A DNA stretch of 9,444 bases from Chlamydiota bacterium (GCA_011065065.1 JAAKFL010000066.1:1-9444), one strand, 5' to 3'; counted from the stretch's first letter, positions 1 through 6,019 are shown. Notes: generated by a model from the letters alone, not told the origin. Translations and numbers: made by a program.

Positions 1-13
1 AAACTATTTAAAA

Positions 14-100
14 ACATCCTGTCCATCCTAACTATCCTTTTATCCTGTTTCCCTAGCACAGGATAACAGGATAAAAGGATAGTTAGGATGGACAGGATGT
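14..100. repeat. Perfect 36-bp inverted repeat of ATCCT/AGGAT units
   Basis: Bases 14-49 are the exact reverse complement of 65-100, with a 15-base loop at 50-64. Within the arms the pentamer ATCCT recurs at 16, 25, 34 and 42, and AGGAT at 60, 68, 76, 85 and 94, so the element is an 8-9-bp periodic repeat folded on itself. It lies downstream of the minus-strand ferredoxin gene. As RNA it would form a very stable hairpin that could protect or end the ferredoxin transcript, but no U-tract follows, so it is not called an intrinsic terminator. A related imperfect copy lies at 4506-4561. Confidence 0.93.
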
Positions 101-156
101 GGTTATTTTCCGATAGGGGTCCTTAGAGGACTGGCTCGCTTTGCGTTAAAATTGTG

Positions 157-438
157 CTAAATCGTCTTGATTGTAACTGCTCCGTTAATGGCACATTGGC
201 AACAAAGCCTGTAATCTCCCACTAACCCTTTCTTCAGCAAAGTCTCGGACTCTTGATCCGATTTTTTCGTAAGATTGTCTTCTCCTTCCACCACTTCCAC
301 AGCACAGACTCCACAACAACCCCGCCGACACCCAAATTTCAAGGGGAGGTCCGGATTTTTATCAAAGAGTTCGGTAAATTCACTCCCATCTCTGATCTCT
401 ACAGTGATATTTTCATTTTCGAATTCAATTTTTGCCAT
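157..438 (-). CDS. fdx: [2Fe-2S] plant-type ferredoxin
   Basis: Small soluble one-electron carrier of 93 aa with a single [2Fe-2S] cluster. Using the start at 438, the plant-type ligand pattern is complete: Cys37-x4-Cys42-x2-Cys45 in FGCRRGCCGVC, and the fourth ligand Cys80 in RLCCQC (extra cysteines at 41, 79 and 82). The length fits the family. Physiological partners cannot be read from the sequence. The start at 438 (MAKIEF) is preferred because it resembles usual ferredoxin N-termini. An in-frame ATG at 453 would add five residues, and neither has a strong Shine-Dalgarno. The start lies inside the 3' end of the upstream gene (40-base overlap), so translation is probably coupled. Stop is TAG. 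Confidence 0.9.
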   Translation of the reverse strand: MAKIEFENENITVEIRDGSEFTELFDKNPDLPLKFGCRRGCCGVCAVEVVEGEDNLTKKSDQESETLLKKGLVGDYRLCCQCAINGAVTIKTI

Positions 439-959
439 TGAGACATATCCCATTCTTCTAATTTTAAATCGGTAAATTCTTGTTGTGTATTCACAGCATA
501 TTGTTTCACCATAATGGGCTTTTCGTACGGATCGTACAAAACAAGTCCATTAAATTCATCATCCAGTGCCTGGTAAAAAAGTTTATGCACTGATGTCAAC
601 CAATTGTGAGAGCTATAGACGTTGCAAGCTCGACAGAACGTCCCTTCAAATTGATGATGTTCCATGTAGATCACCCGATCATCCATGTCCCGAATGAGAA
701 TCACCAATTTTTTATCTGTTTGCTCGATGACCTCTTTTCTCCATGCTGTTTGTTCTGTGAGGTTGAGCTTTCGAAAGTCTAGAATTAAGGAGTCATAAAT
801 GGTACAATCATAAACCCTGTTTTGATAGAGCTCGAGAGAATAATGCTTGTGATAGGGGTCGTTGATGATTTTAAAACAGGGCCCTTCTTCGGATGGGGCT
901 TTAAGTTTGGTGGTCCCTACTGGGACCCCATTTTTCCATAAATAGTCTTGATAAAACAT
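399..959 (-). CDS. Conserved-looking protein of unknown function, 186 aa
   Basis: I do not recognise this family. The protein is soluble, with no signal peptide or membrane segment, and rich in aromatic residues and histidine. It has an alternating beta-strand-like middle (DKKLVILIRDMDDRVIYMEH, about residues 83-102) followed by a FCRACNVYSSHNW segment with two cysteines (about 108-120). There is no complete metal-binding or catalytic motif I can name. The composition and lack of rare codons suggest a real gene. Its 3' end overlaps the ferredoxin start by 40 bases, so the two are probably co-transcribed and may share a redox role (inference). The ATG at 959 lacks a clear Shine-Dalgarno, and an in-frame TAA lies nine bases upstream, so no longer protein is possible. 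Its start is only 28 bases from the divergent alkyltransferase start. Confidence 0.72.
   Translation of the reverse strand: MFYQDYLWKNGVPVGTTKLKAPSEEGPCFKIINDPYHKHYSLELYQNRVYDCTIYDSLILDFRKLNLTEQTAWRKEVIEQTDKKLVILIRDMDDRVIYMEHHQFEGTFCRACNVYSSHNWLTSVHKLFYQALDDEFNGLVLYDPYEKPIMVKQYAVNTQQEFTDLKLEEWDMSQWQKLNSKMKISL
912..927. repeat. GGTCCC-N4-GGGACC inverted repeat near divergent starts
   Basis: A perfect 6-bp dyad with a TACT spacer lies in codons 11-16 of the minus-strand 186-aa gene and about 60 bases upstream of the alkyltransferase start. Its position in the shared divergent start region would suit an operator or a 5' hairpin, but it encodes Gly-Val-Pro-Val-Gly and may be a coding coincidence. 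Confidence 0.3.
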
Positions 960-972
960 GACATTATTTTAC

Positions 973-978
973 GAGGAG
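973..978 (+). promoter_or_regulatory. Shine-Dalgarno GAGGAG fixing the alkyltransferase start
   Basis: GAGGAG ends nine bases before the ATG at 988. The in-frame ATG at 958 has no ribosome site and overlaps the divergent gene's start codon, so 988 is taken as the true start. Confidence 0.8.
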
Positions 979-987
979 AAAGCGAAT

Positions 988-1443
988 ATGTCGATGGAAT
1001 TTTTATTTGAACAGGGACCCCGTGTTTTAGTCACGGTGAAGATACTCAATGGAGCAATGGACAATGTCGATTTGTCACCACAAAAATCTTTCACCCTTAG
1101 ATGCAATGAAAAATGTCAGTTTGTTTATGACTGGTGCGAGGCCTATTCTCATAGACTGCCAACTGGGGAACTTCATCTTGATTGGAGGAGCTTGACAAGA
1201 TTTCAAACGGGAGTTCTTCAAGCTTTAACCGAAATTCCCTTTGGCGAAACGCGGACCTATAAGTCAATAGCCGAGAGATGTGGCTCTCCAAATGGGTATC
1301 GAGCTGTGGGCGGAGCCTGTGGAATCAATCCTTTTCCCCTCTTTGTTCCCTGTCACCGAGTTTTAGCTTCAGATGGAAAAATCGGAGGATTTTCTCAAGG
1401 ATTAGAGTTAAAACACGAATTATTGGAGTTTGAACAAGGATAA
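988..1443 (+). CDS. ogt: Methylated-DNA--protein-cysteine S-methyltransferase (O6-alkylguanine-DNA alkyltransferase)
   Basis: DNA repair suicide enzyme of 151 aa that transfers the alkyl group from O6-alkylguanine to its own cysteine. The C-terminal half (about residues 72-150) is the canonical domain. It begins RFQTGVLQAL, has PFGETRTYKSIA, then the DNA-binding helix region RAVGGACGINPFPLFVPCHR, with acceptor Cys122 in the PCHR motif followed by RVLASDGKIGGFSQGLELK. The N-terminal 70 residues match the variable domain in length. No Ada regulatory zinc domain is present, so this is an Ogt/Mgt-type stand-alone enzyme. The start at 988 is set by GAGGAG at 973-978. It is divergent from the 186-aa gene with 28 bases between the start codons, so its promoter must lie within that neighbour. 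Confidence 0.95.
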   Translation: MSMEFLFEQGPRVLVTVKILNGAMDNVDLSPQKSFTLRCNEKCQFVYDWCEAYSHRLPTGELHLDWRSLTRFQTGVLQALTEIPFGETRTYKSIAERCGSPNGYRAVGGACGINPFPLFVPCHRVLASDGKIGGFSQGLELKHELLEFEQG

Positions 1444-1485
1444 TATTAACGAAATTTTAATAAATTAATGTTATCTTGAGATTGT

Positions 1486-2055
1486 ATGAGAAAATTATTA
1501 ATTCTAACATTTGTATTTTTTGCAGCTCTTCAAGCTGTTGAGGCAGTTAAATATGAAAGTGCCCATGTGATTCCAGTGAGCGTGTTTCAAGGGAAAACCT
1601 ACGTCATTTTTGGGGTGACCCAGAAGGGTGTTCTCGATGATTTTGGTGGTTTAAGGGATATAGGTGAGACTGATCCAAAGATGACAGCTGCTAGGGAAAC
1701 TGAAGAAGAGGCGTTGGGTGTCTTGGGGTCAAAAGAATGTGTGCGTAAGAGGCTTTCGGGACCTGTCAATGAAGTGGCAAAGGATCGGGGACATCCGCAT
1801 TATATTCTCCCTGCAAAAGATTACGGTCCAATATTTAAAAAATTTAATAATAGACGTTTTGGTTCACAAAAATTGTCTCATTACCAAATGGAAATGGTGG
1901 AATTAGTTGCGATTGAGATTGACGAGGTTCGAAAGGGAGTAAGACTGTATGATGGAAGAGTTCTTAAGGTAAGAGCTCCCAATGGAAAACTCTATTCCGT
2001 GAGAAGGGGGGCTGGGGGAGCTATCGTCTCAGCAGTGAAAAAAGGTTTTTTATAA
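1486..2055 (+). CDS. Probable secreted Nudix-like protein
   Basis: 189 aa. Residues 1-20 look like a classical signal peptide: Arg-Lys, a hydrophobic core LLILTFVFFAAL, and a V-E-A cleavage site before Val21. A Nudix-like box follows: G55-x5-E61, then Arg70-Glu71-x-x-Glu74-Glu75, with GG at 54-55 and a typical preceding strand (about 36-45). The spacing between E61 and RE is eight residues rather than the consensus seven, a one-residue insertion. The catalytic Glu pair is kept, so the fold is likely but activity is uncertain. The C-terminal 60 residues are basic and unassigned. Nudix enzymes hydrolyse nucleoside-diphosphate-linked substrates; the substrate here is unknown. The ATG at 1486 has only a weak GAG upstream. 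It lies 42 bases after ogt and could share its transcript. Confidence 0.75.
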   Translation: MRKLLILTFVFFAALQAVEAVKYESAHVIPVSVFQGKTYVIFGVTQKGVLDDFGGLRDIGETDPKMTAARETEEEALGVLGSKECVRKRLSGPVNEVAKDRGHPHYILPAKDYGPIFKKFNNRRFGSQKLSHYQMEMVELVAIEIDEVRKGVRLYDGRVLKVRAPNGKLYSVRRGAGGAIVSAVKKGFL

Positions 2056-2115
2056 GATATTGATTCTCTTTTTAAATGTTCTTAACAAAGTCTCGCTATT
2101 CTTTGAAGCTCCAAC

Positions 2116-2123
2116 AGGAGGAG
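2116..2123 (+). promoter_or_regulatory. Near-perfect Shine-Dalgarno AGGAGGAG
   Basis: AGGAGGAG ends four bases before the ATG at 2128. It contains the full AGGAGG anti-16S complement and is the main reason for accepting the 56-aa open frame as a gene. Confidence 0.85.
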
Positions 2124-2127
2124 ACTT

Positions 2128-2298
2128 ATGAACGAACAAGAGATCTTACGAAAATTAGCGAGCTTGGAATCTCGAGAAGACCATTTGGTTACGGAAATTG
2201 AGTATTTGAACGAACTTTTGAAAAGAGTTGGATTTCAACATGGCATCACAACTTTAAAAGCAGCAGCTGAAGCCATTGTCGCGCAGGCAGATATTTAA
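2128..2298 (+). CDS. 56-aa coiled-coil protein, unknown function
   Basis: A short frame of 56 codons plus TAA, preceded by AGGAGGAG. The translation starts MNEQEILRKLASLESREDHL and ends AEAIVAQADI. Residues 6-34 show a 3-4 heptad spacing of hydrophobics (I6, L10, L13, L20, I24, L27, L31, V34, broken only by E17), predicting one amphipathic helix that dimerises as a coiled coil. A short Ala-rich helix follows (about 42-54). There is no signal peptide, cysteine or membrane segment. It could be a small adaptor, a secretion chaperone-like subunit or a regulator; the sequence does not decide. It is convergent with radA, with stops 48 bases apart. Confidence 0.75.
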   Translation: MNEQEILRKLASLESREDHLVTEIEYLNELLKRVGFQHGITTLKAAAEAIVAQADI

Positions 2299-2319
2299 TC
2301 TTACGTGCACAAAGAATAA

Positions 2320-2337
2320 CTCTGTGTTTCTCTGTGT
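2320..2337. repeat. CTCTGTGT direct repeat in the convergent gap
   Basis: Two identical copies of CTCTGTGT (2320-2327 and 2330-2337), separated by TT and followed by GAAAAAAA, fill the gap between the 56-aa gene and radA. There is no dyad, so it is not an intrinsic terminator. It may be a remnant of a dispersed intergenic repeat. Confidence 0.5.
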
Positions 2338-2346
2338 GAAAAAAAT

Positions 2347-3735
2347 CTATGAGGTCGTTGTCGCTACAGGAATCAATGAATTAATGGCCTCTTCTACCAT
2401 CTCAACGGGTTGAATCTGAATTTTTTCTTGCAAGGATTTGGGAATCCCTTTCATGTTATGTTTCGGAATCACACATTTTTGGAAGCCCATTTGAATCGCT
2501 TCTTTAATCCGATTTTCCACACGGGGAACACTCCGCACTTCCCCACTCAATCCCACCTCTCCCATAATCGTCGTCTCGGGATGCAGCAAATGATTGCGTA
2601 ACGATGAGGCCACAGCAACGAGAATTCCTAAATCGATGGCGGGTTCGGTGATTTTGAGACCTCCTACCACGGAAACAAAAACATCGGTTTGGTGCATGGG
2701 ATAACGGAGTCGTTTTTCCAAGACAGCCAAAAGTAACCCCAAGCGGTTTTGATCGATTCCGGCACTTCTGCGTGAGGGAATACTAAAAGCAGTTGGGGTG
2801 ACAAGAGCTTGCACTTCAACCAAGATAGGACGAGATCCTTCAATAGTAGGAATAATCGCTGATCCCATAACTCCTTTCTTTCGTTCTTCCAAGAAGATTT
2901 GGGAGGGATTGGGGACTTGGATAAGTCCTTTTTCTGTCATATTGAAAACGGCTATTTCATCAGTGGGCCCAAATCGATTTTTGACCACCCGGACCAAGCG
3001 ATAATTGTGCGCCTTATCTCCTTCAAAATAAAGAACTGTATCAACCAAATGCTCCAATACTTTTGGACCTGCAATTTCTCCGCTTTTGGTCACGTGCCCC
3101 ACCAAGAAAGTCGCAATGTTCATCCCTTTGGCAATGTGCATGAATTCGTTGGCGGTTTCCCTGACTTGTGAAACGGAACCCGGAGCCGATGCGAGCTCTC
3201 CTTTGTAGACAATTTGTATCGAGTCCACAATCAATATATCGGGCTGGATTTCGTCAATTTGTGATTTGATGTGAGTGAAGTGAGTTTCGCTTAGAAGCCA
3301 AAGATTATCAGTGTGGATATTGAGCCGTTTGGCTCTTAACGAAGTTTGTTCCACTGACTCTTCTCCGCAAACATAAAGAACCGTCAACCCTTGTTTGGCC
3401 AATGCGTTTGAAAGCTGCAGTAAGAGTGTCGATTTCCCAATACCAGGGTGTCCACCAACCAAGGTTAAGGACCCTGGAACAATCCCATTGCCCATCAAGC
3501 GATCGAATTCCTCGATTCCCGTTTGGATTCTCGGAGTTTGATTTTGTTTGACTTCGCAGACCCGAATTGGGCGGCTGGTTTTCACTGATGCTGATTCAAA
3601 CTTTTTGGAGCTTGTGGGCAGTTCGACCTCTTCATGCATCGTGTTCCATTCTTGGCATTGAGGGCACTGACCTGCCCATTTGTACTGCTTGTGTCCGCAA
3701 TCTGAACAGAACCAGACGTTTTTCTGCTTGGCCAT
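2347..3735 (-). CDS. radA: DNA repair protein RadA (Sms)
   Basis: A 462-aa ATPase that drives branch migration of recombination intermediates, working with RecA. All hallmark parts are visible: N-terminal C4 zinc finger (Cys10, Cys13, Cys24, Cys27), RecA-like domain with Walker A GGHPGIGKST (94-103) and Walker B ILIVDS (167-172), the RadA-specific KNRFG motif (252-256), and a C-terminal Lon-protease-like domain (about 290-455). The MGEVGLSGEVRSV segment (391-403) lies in that last domain, which in RadA is structural and not proteolytic. The length is normal for the family and no key residue is missing. The ATG at 3735 follows the rnc stop by three bases, so the two genes are almost certainly one transcription unit. 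In Chlamydia, rnc and radA are also neighbours, as I recall. Confidence 0.98.
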   Translation of the reverse strand: MAKQKNVWFCSDCGHKQYKWAGQCPQCQEWNTMHEEVELPTSSKKFESASVKTSRPIRVCEVKQNQTPRIQTGIEEFDRLMGNGIVPGSLTLVGGHPGIGKSTLLLQLSNALAKQGLTVLYVCGEESVEQTSLRAKRLNIHTDNLWLLSETHFTHIKSQIDEIQPDILIVDSIQIVYKGELASAPGSVSQVRETANEFMHIAKGMNIATFLVGHVTKSGEIAGPKVLEHLVDTVLYFEGDKAHNYRLVRVVKNRFGPTDEIAVFNMTEKGLIQVPNPSQIFLEERKKGVMGSAIIPTIEGSRPILVEVQALVTPTAFSIPSRRSAGIDQNRLGLLLAVLEKRLRYPMHQTDVFVSVVGGLKITEPAIDLGILVAVASSLRNHLLHPETTIMGEVGLSGEVRSVPRVENRIKEAIQMGFQKCVIPKHNMKGIPKSLQEKIQIQPVEMVEEAINSLIPVATTTS

Positions 3736-3738
3736 AAA

Positions 3739-4458
3739 TTACTCTTGGTTGGGGATTCCAATTTGCTTCATCGCATCTTTAGCGGCAGCCTGCTGCGCCT
3801 CTTTTTTTGACGAGCCTTGACCTCTCCCTATCTCCTCTTTGTTCACCTGAACTGAAATGTCAAATGTTTTGCTGTGATCGGGGCCCGTCTCTTCGATCAC
3901 AATGTAACGGGGAGCCAGTTGAAAGTTTTTTTGGGAGTAATCTTGTAGCAGAGCTTTCCAGTTGTGGTCAGGTTGCTGCATGATGCCGTTGATTTGAGAT
4001 GAAAAATTTTGGAATAAGAATCTTCGCGAGGCTTCCATTCCTCCATCGAGGAAGATCGCCCCAATGACCGCTTCGAATAAATCGGCTAGAATGGAATCAC
4101 GGCCGCGGCCGTCATTCATCTGTTCCCCTTTTCCTAAGAGAATGTGGCTTTCGATATCGAGTTGCTGAACGTATCCGACACACGAGCTTGCCTCGACAAG
4201 ACGGGAACGTAAATAGGAAAGTTCGCCTTCTGGAGTTTCGGGAAGATATTTATAGAGATATTCGGAAATAATGAGACCTAATACCGAATCACCAAGAAAT
4301 TCTAAACGCTCGTTGTGCTCGTTGATTAGATTGCGGTTTTCATTGACGAAAGAGCGGTGGACGAGAGAGAGAGCCAGAAGGGATTTGTCGTTGAAGACAT
4401 AGCCAATTTTGGCTTCAATTTCGGGGATTTGGGAGCGGACTTTGTCGAGGATATTCAT
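3739..4458 (-). CDS. rnc: Ribonuclease III
   Basis: Double-strand-specific endoribonuclease that processes rRNA precursors and structured mRNAs; acts as a dimer with Mg2+. 239 aa from the ATG at 4458. The catalytic domain carries the signature NERLEFLGDS (residues 49-58; acidic ligands Glu53 and Asp57) and the second acidic pair in ADLFEAVIGA (Asp126 and Glu129). A C-terminal dsRNA-binding domain (about 165-234) follows, with the typical GRGQGSSKKEAQQAAAKDA end. A TTG at 4494 would extend the protein by twelve basic residues (251 aa). I prefer the ATG because the TTG has no ribosome site and sits next to the AGGAT repeat, but the ATG's own site (AAGTGA) is weak too. It is first in an operon with radA. 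Confidence 0.96.
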   Translation of the reverse strand: MNILDKVRSQIPEIEAKIGYVFNDKSLLALSLVHRSFVNENRNLINEHNERLEFLGDSVLGLIISEYLYKYLPETPEGELSYLRSRLVEASSCVGYVQQLDIESHILLGKGEQMNDGRGRDSILADLFEAVIGAIFLDGGMEASRRFLFQNFSSQINGIMQQPDHNWKALLQDYSQKNFQLAPRYIVIEETGPDHSKTFDISVQVNKEEIGRGQGSSKKEAQQAAAKDAMKQIGIPNQE

Positions 4459-4505
4459 GTCACTTATTTTAGGGTTTTTCCGAATTCGTGCCAAGTAGAT
4501 AAAAC

Positions 4506-4561
4506 AGGATAGGGAGGATGGTAAGGATAGACAGGATACTCTTTATCATCCTGTTTATCCT
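4506..4561. repeat. Imperfect copy of the AGGAT/ATCCT inverted repeat
   Basis: AGGAT occurs at 4506, 4515, 4524 and 4533, each nine bases apart, and ATCCT at 4548 and 4557, also nine apart. Bases 4524-4537 pair with 4548-4561 in a 14-bp stem with one G-T pair and a 10-base loop. It is the same family as the element at 14-100, here between the divergent rnc and 230-aa genes. Confidence 0.88.
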
Positions 4562-4568
4562 GAATTTC

Positions 4569-4597
4569 TTGTAAATTTACCTTTAAATCCCTATACT
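4569..4597 (+). promoter_or_regulatory. Candidate sigma-70-type promoter TTGTAA-N17-TATACT
   Basis: TTGTAA (4569-4574) and TATACT (4592-4597) are separated by exactly 17 bases and lie directly before the 230-aa gene. Transcription would start near 4604, only about three bases before the ATG at 4607, giving an almost leaderless mRNA and excluding the GAGG at 4599-4602 from the transcript. Confidence 0.5.
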
Positions 4598-4606
4598 CGA
4601 GGCCAT

Positions 4607-5299
4607 ATGAAATTCATTGCTGACTCAGAACACCTTCGTTATTTTAGTGAACATAAAACGATCGAATTCGATGATTTGATCTCCCCTGTCCGTCTCGATG
4701 AGATCAATGACGAAATCGATCAGGTTCTTTCGAAACGAACGGGGGCCAAAAAAAGTCTTGTCAACTCGTTTCCTCCTGCCGAAATTTACCCCTATGCTCG
4801 GGATCTTTGGCAGGATAGCGATATCATCAAAAAATTTGATTGTCAGAATCGATTTGCTGAGCTCATTTTGAGTTTGATAGATTCTCGTAAATTCATTCTT
4901 GGATTCGACCAGCTTCTTGTTCCAGAACCTGAATCTAAGATGGACATGGCTTCATACTATTCCAGTGCGTTCCCCAAGCCGGGGATCTTGGAAGAGCTGA
5001 GTTGTGTTCATGGAATCCATTGTTCCCTTATTATCTGTCTTCAGGGGGAAACCAGCGAACCATTAGGGTTTTTTCCTCAATATCCTGGCTCGGTGACCGT
5101 CGTCAGTCCGGAAATGGAATTTGACTTTGGGCAGCTTGAACACAATCATCATCAGCGTTTCTTGCTTGTGACTTATGCTCAGCCCGATGCTATGTATCTG
5201 TATCGCGAAGGGGATCCGAACACTCATTTTTGTAAGAATTTGGGTTATGTGTTTGGGGACAAACTATTTCAAAAGGGACATCCCTATCTGAGGTTGTGA
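4607..5299 (+). CDS. Unrecognised 230-aa protein, coupled to a lipoate-ligase-family gene
   Basis: I cannot name this protein. It looks soluble, with no signal peptide. The first 40 residues (HLRYFSEHKTIEFDDLISPV, then an acidic helix) resemble the opening of phytanoyl-CoA-dioxygenase-like Fe(II)/2-oxoglutarate enzymes. The C-terminal half has beta-strand character and several histidines (135, 138, 179, 181, 182, 207), but no clean HxD...H triad. A degenerate double-stranded beta-helix or cupin-like fold is therefore only a guess. The stop TGA at 5297-5299 overlaps the next gene's ATG as TGATG, which indicates translational coupling and perhaps a role linked to lipoyl metabolism (inference). 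A weak GAGG lies four bases before the ATG. Base composition matches the neighbouring core genes. Confidence 0.8.
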   Translation: MKFIADSEHLRYFSEHKTIEFDDLISPVRLDEINDEIDQVLSKRTGAKKSLVNSFPPAEIYPYARDLWQDSDIIKKFDCQNRFAELILSLIDSRKFILGFDQLLVPEPESKMDMASYYSSAFPKPGILEELSCVHGIHCSLIICLQGETSEPLGFFPQYPGSVTVVSPEMEFDFGQLEHNHHQRFLLVTYAQPDAMYLYREGDPNTHFCKNLGYVFGDKLFQKGHPYLRL

Positions 5300-6003
5300 T
5301 GCGGGTTTGGGATACAGGAAGAGCCTCAGCCAAGACCAATATGTCGCAGGATGAGTTTCTTCTTCAATCTCTTGAGCACGACCCCCAAGCGGCCTTACAT
5401 CTCTATGATTGGCAGGGAGATTGTGTGACCCATGGTCATTTTATCAGGCCGGAAAAATATTTTCATTTAGATAAGATCCAGCAAAAAAATCTTGATTTGC
5501 AGAAGCGTCCCACAGGGGGCGGCATTATTTTTCACATGTATGATGTGACGTTTTCTCTGGCGATCCCAATAGGGCACCCTCTTTATTTTGTGAATACCAT
5601 GGAGTGTTATGCCGCCGTCAATAATATCGTCGTCGAAGTCATTTGTGATTTTCTGGGACGCTCTTGCGAGCCCACATTGCTCGATACGCAACCCAAGCTA
5701 CAACATGTGGTCTCGAAACATTTTTGCATGGCCTGTCCCACGAAGTATGATGTGATTTTGGATGGAAAGGTGGGGGGTTCTGCGCAGCGACGCACGCGAC
5801 ATGGCTATTTGCATCAGGGGTCGATTTCTGTGGTGAAACCATCATATGATCTTTTGTGTGAAGTTTTGCGGGATGGGGACCAGGTGGTGCAGGAGATGGA
5901 GCAGCAAGGCCAAGCTCTTTTGCCCGAAGGGTCTTCTGATCGAGAATTTCTGGAAGCCAAGCAGACTCTTCGTCAGCTTCTTAAAAAATCGTGTAAAAGC
6001 TAA
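5299..6003 (+). CDS. Lipoate-protein ligase A / octanoyltransferase family protein
   Basis: 234-aa cytoplasmic enzyme of the BirA/LplA/LipM acyl-transfer fold that attaches lipoate or octanoate to E2 or GcvH proteins. Visible motifs are RPTGGGIIFH (70-79), matching the RxTGGGxxxH acyl-binding loop, and DGKVGGSAQRR (155-165) with the conserved lysine Lys157, followed by HGYLHQGSI. CMACPTKYD (143-151) precedes this lysine. A cysteine there resembles LipM-type octanoyltransferases, which use a Cys nucleophile, so the choice between ATP-dependent ligase and transferase is open. There is no C-terminal LplA accessory domain. The ATG at 5299 overlaps the upstream stop; a GTG one codon earlier is possible. 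Chlamydiae depend partly on host lipoate, which suits a scavenging role (inference). Confidence 0.88.
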   Translation: MRVWDTGRASAKTNMSQDEFLLQSLEHDPQAALHLYDWQGDCVTHGHFIRPEKYFHLDKIQQKNLDLQKRPTGGGIIFHMYDVTFSLAIPIGHPLYFVNTMECYAAVNNIVVEVICDFLGRSCEPTLLDTQPKLQHVVSKHFCMACPTKYDVILDGKVGGSAQRRTRHGYLHQGSISVVKPSYDLLCEVLRDGDQVVQEMEQQGQALLPEGSSDREFLEAKQTLRQLLKKSCKS

Positions 6004-6019
6004 AATTAGGGAAACAATT

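Noticed and set aside
118..132. GTCCT-TAG-AGGAC hairpin after the ferredoxin stop as an intrinsic terminator
   Set aside because: The stem is only five base pairs with a three-base loop and no T run follows on the minus strand.
958..987. Upstream ATG of the alkyltransferase at 958
   Set aside because: It overlaps the divergent gene's start codon and has no Shine-Dalgarno; GAGGAG sits before the ATG at 988.
2899..3171. Plus-strand 90-aa frame inside radA
   Set aside because: It is antisense to a fully conserved RadA domain and has no independent coding signal.
4459..4494. TTG start for rnc at 4494
   Set aside because: There is no ribosome site and the extension abuts the repeat. It is kept only as an alternative because the ATG at 4458 is also weakly signalled.
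5846..6019. N-terminal 58-residue extension of the membrane-protein frame
   Set aside because: It lies out of frame inside the lipoate-family gene, is basic and low in quality, and a ribosome site plus ATG occurs at 6020.
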